This document shows positions 1 to 5,243 of a DNA stretch of 28,954 bases, one piece after another. The notes under the pieces are model-generated. The model saw nothing but the letters and a program-made list of their open reading frames with translations, was not told the origin of the DNA and did no database searches. This DNA is from a virus, in the IMG/VR virus record IMGVR_UViG_3300020202_000190, positions 1 to 28,954 of that record; one strand, 5' to 3'. The position numbers and the translations under genes are program-made. The first letter of the stretch is position 1. The number at the start of each line of letters is the position of its first letter.

Positions 1-324
1 GAGCTGATTGAGCATGCTGAGCAGGATGGCGAATGGGCTCGGTTGAAGCGGGCGCGGTCGCAACTGGCTTCGGCCAAGTGGAAGGCGGAGATGTTGGAGC
101 GCGACGAGCGCGCCCGTCAGGCGCGTGAACTGCGGCGTCGAGGTGAGCCGGTGCTGACCGTTGTGCCGAAGGCCGCGCCCAAGACCATCCCGATTGAGGA
201 GCCCTTGACCCAGGCGCAGTGGATGGCGAAGCGGCAGCAGGCGTTGGAGGCCTGCCGTCTTGCCGGCATCGACGTGAGCGAATGGAAGGCCTACCAGGGC
301 TTGAAGGAAGGCGGCGCGCCGTAG
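1..324 (+). CDS. hypothetical protein, 5' end outside window
   Basis: The frame is open from the first base, so the protein starts upstream of the window; a TTG at 43 is only an internal codon or a weak alternative start. At least 107 residues are visible. The first half is highly charged and rich in Glu, Arg and Ala (helical, possibly coiled coil), followed by a Pro/Lys linker and a short helical tail. I recognise no family. It heads the visible part of a plus-strand block of small phage genes, so an early or middle accessory role is likely but unproven. Confidence 0.6.
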   Translation, partial: ELIEHAEQDGEWARLKRARSQLASAKWKAEMLERDERARQARELRRRGEPVLTVVPKAAPKTIPIEEPLTQAQWMAKRQQALEACRLAGIDVSEWKAYQGLKEGGAP

Positions 325-359
325 GCGGGTTTCGCGGAAGAGTGTGTCTGGAGGATGGG

Positions 360-560
360 ATGCACCAGTGGCGACAAGTTGGGCTCACAGTGAAGTGCAT
401 GCGTTGCGGCCGATACAATCCGCTGGTCGGTCCGGACGTGCCGTGCATTCAGATTTCTGAGTTTCCTCCGCCTCGCCCGATCAGCGAGCCCTTCCCCTTC
501 CGCAACCACCGCACGCTTGCCGAGGTATGGGGTCTAGCGACCGGAGGTAACGCATCATGA
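360..560 (+). CDS. small HC3 zinc-motif protein (66 aa)
   Basis: The start is ATG 360, chosen for the GGAGG 6-10 bases upstream; longer in-frame starts lie inside the previous gene. Near the N-terminus it reads HQW (His2), KCMRCG (Cys13, Cys16) and VPC (Cys29), a His-Cys-Cys-Cys arrangement suited to one zinc ion. The rest is Pro-rich. The same pattern opens the gene at 1004, so the two appear related in their N-terminal 35 residues. The stop overlaps the next start as ATGA. Its function is unknown; a small nucleic-acid- or protein-binding accessory factor is a guess. Confidence 0.6.
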   Translation: MHQWRQVGLTVKCMRCGRYNPLVGPDVPCIQISEFPPPRPISEPFPFRNHRTLAEVWGLATGGNAS

Positions 561-769
561 GCGAGCAGCTTCAGGAAGCGGCGTGGTATTGGGTGCGCAA
601 GCGAGTGCGAATGGTCAGTGAGAAGAAAGCCACTCCAGGCCCATGGCAGGTGGCGCGGATCGCTCGTGGTCGCGACGGGCAGGCTACGCTTCGTCTTGTG
701 GTCTCGCGTGGTGCGGTTGACCCTTCGGGCTTTGAACTCGGCCCGCGTATATACCCGCCGAAGGACTGA
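557..769 (+). CDS. hypothetical small phage protein (70 aa)
   Basis: It starts at ATG 557 inside the ATGA overlap with the preceding stop; GGAGG at 543-547 serves as a ribosome-binding site. It is a basic 70-residue protein with an aromatic/Arg patch (AWYWVRKRVR) at residues 9-18 and a short beta-like C-terminal half. I see no Cys pairs, membrane segment or known domain. It begins MSEQ, like the gene at 792, which points to a shared translation-initiation segment rather than homology along the whole protein. Confidence 0.55.
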   Translation: MSEQLQEAAWYWVRKRVRMVSEKKATPGPWQVARIARGRDGQATLRLVVSRGAVDPSGFELGPRIYPPKD

Positions 770-771
770 CA

Positions 772-788
772 TCTCCCCCGAAGGAGCC
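772..788 (+). repeat. 17-bp leader repeat, copy 1
   Basis: This exact 17-base sequence recurs at 981-997. Each copy carries AAGGAG and sits just upstream of a gene starting ATGAGCGAGCA. It acts as the ribosome-binding leader of the gene at 792. Confidence 0.8.
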
Positions 789-791
789 GAC

Positions 792-1007
792 ATGAGCGAG
801 CAGAGCGGATGGATGCCGATCGAGACGGCGCCGAGGCACGTCAACGTGCTGCTTTGGGGGCCGATCTGGCGGCATCCGTTTGTTGGGCAAGTCGCGGTGT
901 TCAACGGGTTTGACCATGCGGTCATCGACCTCGGCGGTTGCGATGCCGTGGCGCATGCATCCCACTGGATGCCCCTGCCCTCTCCCCCGAAGGAGCCCAC
1001 CCCATGA
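792..1007 (+). CDS. DUF551-like phage protein (71 aa)
   Basis: It starts at ATG 792, with AAGGAG at 781-786. The protein has the hallmarks of the DUF551 family common in phages and prophages: an N-terminal GWMPIETAP, a central strand VLLW, and a C-terminal SHWMPLPSPP. The family is a small domain of about 60-70 residues with no established biochemical function, so the length here is normal. Its last codons double as the Shine-Dalgarno leader of the next gene, which it overlaps by ATGA. The assignment rests on motif memory, not a search. Confidence 0.75.
   Translation: MSEQSGWMPIETAPRHVNVLLWGPIWRHPFVGQVAVFNGFDHAVIDLGGCDAVAHASHWMPLPSPPKEPTP
981..997 (+). repeat. 17-bp leader repeat, copy 2
   Basis: This is identical to 772-788. 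Here it lies inside the end of the DUF551-like gene, encoding SPPKEP, and supplies AAGGAG to the gene starting at 1004. Confidence 0.8.
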
Positions 1008-1549
1008 GCGAGCATGACTGGGAAATTGGCCTAGGCGCGAACAAGCGCTGCCGGCGTTGTGGGCTGTTCTGGAGCGATTTCTATCCCAGCGTTCCAGGGC
1101 CATGTGCCGCCCCCATCCCAGTCAATGACGGGGTGGGGGAGGGCATGGGCACGCTGCGGAACGTCGTTCGCTATCTCCAATCCGATGATTGGAAGCGGGA
1201 GACGGCAGATCGCGCCCTTTGGTTCGACCAGCTTTGCGACGACATCGCCAACGACCGTGTGTCTCATGTGCCGACCGACATGATGCAGGTCGATGCTTTG
1301 TGGCAGGCCGAAAAGGCAAGACGTGCGCGGCGCGACGAGAGCATCAACAGGTGGTTCGCCGAGCACCGCGAGACACCGGCAGAGGGCGCTACTGCGCCCA
1401 AGCCCGACATGGGTTTACCCATGTCGCCCGCCAAGCCCTCAAACAAGCCCGCCCAGAGCGTCCCCAGCATCGGCCACGCCCTGAGGCAGGTGAACAGGCC
1501 GACCGAGCTTGTAGGGCTTGCAAATCGGTTCATGGGAGGACGGGGATGA
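1004..1549 (+). CDS. HC3 zinc-motif protein with C-terminal extension (181 aa)
   Basis: The start ATG 1004 is in the ATGA overlap with the DUF551-like stop, preceded by AAGGAG. Residues 4-34 repeat the motif of the 66-residue protein at 360: His4-x-Trp, Cys16-x2-Cys19-Gly, then a Pro-rich loop to Cys34. A helical middle region (about 50-130, rich in Trp, Asp and Arg) and a disordered Pro/Ala/Lys segment (about 125-155) follow; none of this matches a family I know. The zinc motif is likely a small phage zinc finger; the rest is unassigned. It overlaps the next gene by ATGA. Confidence 0.65.
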   Translation: MSEHDWEIGLGANKRCRRCGLFWSDFYPSVPGPCAAPIPVNDGVGEGMGTLRNVVRYLQSDDWKRETADRALWFDQLCDDIANDRVSHVPTDMMQVDALWQAEKARRARRDESINRWFAEHRETPAEGATAPKPDMGLPMSPAKPSNKPAQSVPSIGHALRQVNRPTELVGLANRFMGGRG

Positions 1550-1767
1550 GCGACGCTGCTGCGTGGACGAATGCCGCCTATGCGCGATTGGTGGCCAAGT
1601 TGACCGTCACTTGCGCCAAGGAGTCGGAGCAGTTGGCGGAGGGCATGTGGAACCCAGATTTCTGCAGCGCTAGGCCTTATGTCCGCGATTTTTTGGAGGA
1701 CGTTGAATATTTCGTCACACAGATACAGGGGCGCGCAAACGGCCACATGGCGGGGAGGGGAGAGTGA
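1546..1767 (+). CDS. hypothetical small phage protein (73 aa)
   Basis: It starts at ATG 1546 in an ATGA overlap, with GGAGG just upstream. It is a mostly helical, mildly acidic 73-residue protein with two Cys (residues 23 and 40) that do not form a recognised motif. The tail is short and Gly-rich. No function can be read from the sequence; coupled translation with both neighbours is the main support that it is a gene. Confidence 0.55.
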   Translation: MSDAAAWTNAAYARLVAKLTVTCAKESEQLAEGMWNPDFCSARPYVRDFLEDVEYFVTQIQGRANGHMAGRGE

Positions 1768-1994
1768 GCGAGGTTGAGCGCGCGTATGAGAACCTGCTTA
1801 CAGGCGGCAACCACTTGGCGTCGGTGCTGGTCACACGTCTGGGCGCCGGCAGAGAGCACTTCCCCGCCTACACCGAAGATGTGGATGCCGCGCTGAAGCG
1901 ACTCCCCAGCACAGAGCTGCGCGACTTGTGGCTCTGCTGGGCGATGCTGATGCGCTATCGGGACGCCAAAGAGCCAAGGAGTAAGTCCCCATGA
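1764..1994 (+). CDS. hypothetical phage protein (76 aa)
   Basis: The start is GTG 1764 in a GTGA overlap with the previous stop, preceded by GGGGAGGGGAGA. The protein opens with RAYENLLTGGNHLAS, a block I associate with small uncharacterised phage early proteins, followed by a predicted helix rich in Leu and Trp (residues 45-65). No metal site or membrane segment is convincing. The stop overlaps the next start as ATGA. Confidence 0.6.
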   Translation: MSEVERAYENLLTGGNHLASVLVTRLGAGREHFPAYTEDVDAALKRLPSTELRDLWLCWAMLMRYRDAKEPRSKSP

Positions 1995-2004
1995 CGGATC
2001 TGGA
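1984..2004 (+). repeat. 21-bp initiation-region repeat, copy 1
   Basis: This 21-base sequence spans the start codon of the gene at 1991 and recurs exactly at 2229-2249 around the next start codon. Both genes therefore begin MTDL, although the proteins differ afterwards. Confidence 0.8.
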
Positions 2005-2227
2005 CATGGACCAATTTCTCTACGGGTGGAGAGCCTGGTTCGCGTGGCGCCCAGTGAGGCTGCAGGACGGCCGGCGGGTGTGGTGGCGATGGGTTGAGCG
2101 TGGCCAGATCGGCGGGAGAACGATAGGACCATTCCCATACGTGCATTTCGAGCCAACAACGGTCTACCGGCCCGCGCCTGAGGATAGGCAGAAGCCGGAG
2201 TACCGGTTGCCGTACCAGCCACACTAG
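1991..2227 (+). CDS. hypothetical basic Trp-rich protein (78 aa)
   Basis: It starts at ATG 1991 in an ATGA overlap. The protein is strikingly rich in Trp, Arg and Pro: WRAWFAWRPVRL at 13-24 and VWWRWVERG at 30-38. The pattern suggests a compact beta-type domain, but I know no matching family. It shares its initiation region with the next gene and is separated from it by eight bases. Confidence 0.6.
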   Translation: MTDLDMDQFLYGWRAWFAWRPVRLQDGRRVWWRWVERGQIGGRTIGPFPYVHFEPTTVYRPAPEDRQKPEYRLPYQPH

Positions 2228-2228
2228 G

Positions 2229-2249
2229 AGTCCCCATGACGGATCTGGA
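2229..2249 (+). repeat. 21-bp initiation-region repeat, copy 2
   Basis: This is an exact copy of 1984-2004, spanning the start codon at 2236. It is evidence of duplication or recombination at translation-initiation regions. Confidence 0.8.
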
Positions 2250-2547
2250 GCGCGTAGCCAAAGCCGTTGCAAGCCACAAGATCGTTTCGCATGACCTGCG
2301 CGCGGCAGGGTGGCTGGTTGTCGACCGGCTCGACGCGATAATGTCCGCGCACGACACGCTTCAGCAGGCAAGGGCCGCCTGCGATCTGTTGAATGCGAAG
2401 GCTGCTCTCCGCGCCCTCCTCCCTCCCTCCGAAGCCATGGTGGAGGCGGGATATGCGGCAGTGCTTCGATCCGACGGGGCGCTGAGCGATGCGATGCTTG
2501 AAGGCTGGGCCGCCATGCTAGGCGCCATTCTCAAGGAGGGCGAATGA
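2236..2547 (+). CDS. hypothetical Ala-rich helical protein (103 aa)
   Basis: It starts at ATG 2236, preceded by AGGAG at 2226-2230. It is an Ala/Leu-rich, all-helical protein. The second half (PPSEAMVEAGYAAVL, then LSDAMLEGWAAML) resembles the C-terminal helices of many uncharacterised small phage proteins. It has no catalytic motif. It ends with AAGGAGG, which doubles as the ribosome-binding site of the NusG-like gene, overlapped by ATGA. Confidence 0.6.
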   Translation: MTDLERVAKAVASHKIVSHDLRAAGWLVVDRLDAIMSAHDTLQQARAACDLLNAKAALRALLPPSEAMVEAGYAAVLRSDGALSDAMLEGWAAMLGAILKEGE

Positions 2548-3071
2548 CTTGGTACGTAGCAAAAGCGCACCGTCCGCACCCCGCCGGCCTGGACGCCGCA
2601 TGGGCAGAAATCAAGGCCCACGGCATCGAATGTCACGTGCCCTGGATGGAGCCCATTGTCCCGAAGCCACGGCTGGGCCAGAAGCAGCGTGACCCCATCC
2701 GCCGCGCCGCCTTCGGCCGCTACATCTTCGTCAGCCTCACCCCAGAATCCGACATGGGTTGGTTCTCGCGTCCCGAGCACCTTGGCGGCCCCAGGACCAT
2801 CGACGGCCTTGTCACCATGGCCGGCTCACCCACTCCGGTCAGAGGCCCATTCGTTGACGACCTGATCGCCCACGGCCCCATGCAGGCCATCGTGATGCAG
2901 CTCGCCACCATCGCCCCAGGAACCATGCTCCGGGTCAAGTACGGCCCCTACGAGGGCAACACCGGCATCTTCGACCGCTACGACAACGGCGGGCGCGTCA
3001 GCCTACTAATGGACTTGCTTGGAGACCGCAGGCGCATTAGTATGGCCCGTGAGCAGGTTGAGGCTGCATGA
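2544..3071 (+). CDS. NusG-like NGN-KOW transcription factor
   Basis: The 175-residue length is close to bacterial NusG (about 180). Seen: residues 2-5 TWYV, the usual opening of the NGN domain; GRYIFVSL at 58-65, the NGN core strand; and a KOW domain at about 125-172 with PGTMLRVKYGPYEGNTG, then RVSLLMDLLG and a terminal REQVE. NusG-family proteins bind the RNA polymerase clamp and beta' coiled coil; paralogues such as RfaH make polymerase processive on specific operons. It starts at ATG 2544 in an ATGA overlap, with AAGGAGG upstream. It is the last sizeable gene before the packaging genes, so a late-operon antiterminator role is a reasonable inference. A host-directed NusG competitor is the alternative. 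Confidence 0.82.
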   Translation: MTWYVAKAHRPHPAGLDAAWAEIKAHGIECHVPWMEPIVPKPRLGQKQRDPIRRAAFGRYIFVSLTPESDMGWFSRPEHLGGPRTIDGLVTMAGSPTPVRGPFVDDLIAHGPMQAIVMQLATIAPGTMLRVKYGPYEGNTGIFDRYDNGGRVSLLMDLLGDRRRISMAREQVEAA

Positions 3072-3175
3072 TGTGCGGCTGCGCAAGCGTTGGCTACACC
3101 TGCAATCACCGCACAGGGCGCAAGCATAGCGCCCACCAGAGGCGCCGGGCGGCACGAGCCGTAGCCGGTGCGTAA
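3068..3175 (+). CDS. 35-residue Cys/Arg-rich ORF
   Basis: The ORF begins at ATG 3068 inside the ATGA overlap with the NusG-like stop; a second ATG follows immediately. It encodes Cys3, Cys5 and Cys12 followed by His, then a run of Arg, Lys, His and Ala. The N-terminus could bind a metal and the tail could bind nucleic acid, but it is too short to assign. Support is the stop-start overlap typical of this operon; there is no separate evidence of expression. Confidence 0.4.
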   Translation: MMCGCASVGYTCNHRTGRKHSAHQRRRAARAVAGA

Positions 3176-3304
3176 GCAATCCAGGGCCAATGAGGAACGC
3201 CGCTCGATCAGCCCCTTGTCCGGGTGGCCTGCTCGCCCTCGGGCGAACGGGCCGGCGTGACGTGCGGGAGAGACCGCAGAGAAATCCAAACTAGAGGCAA
3301 GTAG
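3176..3304 (+). promoter_or_regulatory. non-coding leader before terminase genes
   Basis: This 129-base gap is the longest untranslated stretch in the first 7.5 kb of this operon. It contains a small hairpin at 3233-3246 (TCGCC / GGCGA, loop CTCG) with no following T-run, so it is not an intrinsic terminator. I see no clear sigma70 promoter. Its place between the NusG-like gene and terminase makes it a candidate site for late transcription control or antiterminator loading. That is inference from position only. Confidence 0.3.
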
Positions 3305-3550
3305 ATGGCGAAGGGCCGCAAGACCGGCGGTCGCGCTAAGGGCACGCCGAACCGCACCACCGCGCAGCTGAAGGACATGATCCTGACCGCGCTCGACCAA
3401 GCCGGCGGCATCAAGTACCTGCAGCGCCAAGCAACTAAGAGCCCGACCGCGTTCCTTGCCCTGGTGGGCAAAGTGCTGCCGATGACGGTGGCGGGGGACA
3501 AGGACAACCCGATCACCGTGGTCGTCAAGAAATTCCAGTTTGACGATTGA
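3305..3550 (+). CDS. terminase small subunit-like protein
   Basis: It starts at ATG 3305, preceded by AGAGG. It is 81 residues: a basic GRKTGGRAKGTPNRTT N-terminus (4-19), then helices. This Gly/Lys/Arg-rich opening is typical of short DNA-binding phage proteins encoded immediately before the large terminase, and the gene overlaps that subunit by 11 bases. The small subunit recognises packaging-site DNA and regulates the motor. It is shorter than many small terminases, so it may be a minimal form or a homologue whose exact role differs. Confidence 0.7.
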   Translation: MAKGRKTGGRAKGTPNRTTAQLKDMILTALDQAGGIKYLQRQATKSPTAFLALVGKVLPMTVAGDKDNPITVVVKKFQFDD

Positions 3551-4931
3551 GCTTCCGTACCTCTGGACGCCACGCAAGTACCAACGGCCGCTTTGGCGCT
3601 ACCTTCAGAATGGAGGCACGCGCGGTGTGGCGGTGTGGCATCGCCGAGCGGGCAAGGATGACCTCTGCCTGCACTGGACGGCGACGGCCGCGCACGAAAA
3701 GATCGGCTCCTACTGGCACATGCTGCCGCAGGCCAATCAGGCCCGCAAAGCCATCTGGGATGCGATCAACCCGAAGACCGGCAAGCGGCGCATAGACGAG
3801 GCATTCCCGGCCGAGATTCGCGAGAGCACGCGCGAATCAGACATGTTCATTCGCTTCAAGTGCGGGTCAACGTGGCAGGTCGTCGGGTCGGATAATTTCG
3901 ACAGCCTGATCGGCACGCCGCCTATAGGCCTGGTGTTCTCTGAGTACAGCGTCAGCAACCCGCTTGCGTGGGCATATCTCATGCCCATCCTGGAGGAAAA
4001 CGGCGGGTGGGCGCTGTTCATCTATACGGCGCGGGGCAGGAACCACGGGCATGCGCTTTATGAACTCGCTCGGGAATCGCCGGACTGGTATTGCGAAGTC
4101 CTGACGCCCGAGAACACCGGGGTATTCCAAGCGCCACAGCTGGAGCGCATCGAGAACGAGCTGAAGGGCGCCTTCGGCGTGGACGCAGGCGAAGCGCTGT
4201 TCCTGCAAGAGTACTGGTGCAGCTTCGACGCGGCGATCATCGGCGCCTATTGGGGGCGCGAGATGCTGGACGCCGAGCGCTCGGGCCGCATAACCGACGT
4301 GCCGGTCATTCCCGGCCTCAAGGTGCACACCGCCTGGGACATCGGCACTCGCGATGCTACCAGCATATGGTTCTTCCAGGTCCTCCACGGCGGTTTGCAC
4401 ATCATCGACTACTACGAGCGCACCGGGCAGGGTGTGCCTCATTTCGCCGAGGAGTTGAGGCGGCGCGGCTACGACTACGGCAGCCATTATGTGCCGCACG
4501 ACGCCCGGGTGCTTGAGTGGGGCTCCGGCAGGACGCGTATCGAGGCCATGCTGGCCGAGAACCTGGTCCCGAGCATTGTTGCCAACCACCAGCGCCCCGA
4601 CGGCATCGACGCGGCGCGGCAGACCATCCCGTTGTGCAAGTTCGACGCCAAGCGCTGCAAGTTCGGCATCGAGGCGCTGAAGCAGTACCGGGCGGAGTAC
4701 GACGAGGAGCGGAAGATCCTGAGCAAGGAGCCGCTGCACGACTGGACCAGCCACGCGGCGGACGCCTTCCGCTACCTGAGCATGGCCTGGCGGGCGATGA
4801 AGCCGGAACCACCCCCGCCGCCCAAGCCGGTCTTTGAGTACGCGATGACGGATGACGGCTCGATCCGCTCGGGCCTGACCATGAAGCAGATCATCGAGCG
4901 CCAGACCCGGCGCATGAACGCAGAGGATTGA
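3540..4931 (+). CDS. terminase large subunit
   Basis: This is the ATP-driven DNA packaging motor with a headful-type nuclease, acting at the portal vertex. It has 463 residues. Walker A is HRRAGKD at 34-40; the Walker B region is GLVFSEYS, with Glu135 as the likely catalytic residue. The C-terminal RNase H-like nuclease has acidic positions Asp267 (WDIGTRDAT), Asp321 (PHDAR) and Asp408 (DAFRY). The start is TTG 3540 overlapping the small-subunit gene; it gives the usual short lead (LPYLWTPRKYQ) to Walker A. The C-terminus (about 425-463) has a poly-Pro stretch, probably a flexible portal-binding tail. Confidence 0.95.
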   Translation: MTIELPYLWTPRKYQRPLWRYLQNGGTRGVAVWHRRAGKDDLCLHWTATAAHEKIGSYWHMLPQANQARKAIWDAINPKTGKRRIDEAFPAEIRESTRESDMFIRFKCGSTWQVVGSDNFDSLIGTPPIGLVFSEYSVSNPLAWAYLMPILEENGGWALFIYTARGRNHGHALYELARESPDWYCEVLTPENTGVFQAPQLERIENELKGAFGVDAGEALFLQEYWCSFDAAIIGAYWGREMLDAERSGRITDVPVIPGLKVHTAWDIGTRDATSIWFFQVLHGGLHIIDYYERTGQGVPHFAEELRRRGYDYGSHYVPHDARVLEWGSGRTRIEAMLAENLVPSIVANHQRPDGIDAARQTIPLCKFDAKRCKFGIEALKQYRAEYDEERKILSKEPLHDWTSHAADAFRYLSMAWRAMKPEPPPPPKPVFEYAMTDDGSIRSGLTMKQIIERQTRRMNAED

Positions 4932-4934
4932 ACG

Positions 4935-5240
4935 ATGGTTCTCGGTGGCATCCTCCCCGGCAACAGCACCAACGTTGCGGCCACGGATTCGAGCGTTGCC
5001 GGCACGCTCACGCCCAAGGGTGGACACAACGCCTGCCACATCTGCAACCCGAGCGCGACGCTGGCGGTTGCGGTGCGGATTGGCGAGAGCGCAGCGGCTG
5101 CGGTCTTGACCACGGACATCAAGATTCCGCCGCTGGGCCAAGTGGTCATCGCCATGACGACCAAGGACGTGCATTGCGCGGCGATCGGCAGCGCGGCCGG
5201 CCCGACCGCGGTCGTGTTCACGCCCTGCACGGTGCGATGA
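4935..5240 (+). CDS. small beta-rich structural protein (unassigned)
   Basis: It starts at ATG 4935, with AGAGG at 4922-4926. The 101 residues are rich in Ala, Val, Thr and Gly with alternating hydrophobic strands and four Cys, but no CxxC pair arranged as a ribbon (CHIC occurs at 34-37). It lies between terminase and portal, a position often held by small head or decoration proteins in this phage type. No motif decides its role; a minor capsid or decoration protein is the best guess. Confidence 0.55.
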   Translation: MVLGGILPGNSTNVAATDSSVAGTLTPKGGHNACHICNPSATLAVAVRIGESAAAAVLTTDIKIPPLGQVVIAMTTKDVHCAAIGSAAGPTAVVFTPCTVR

Positions 5241-5243
5241 CAC

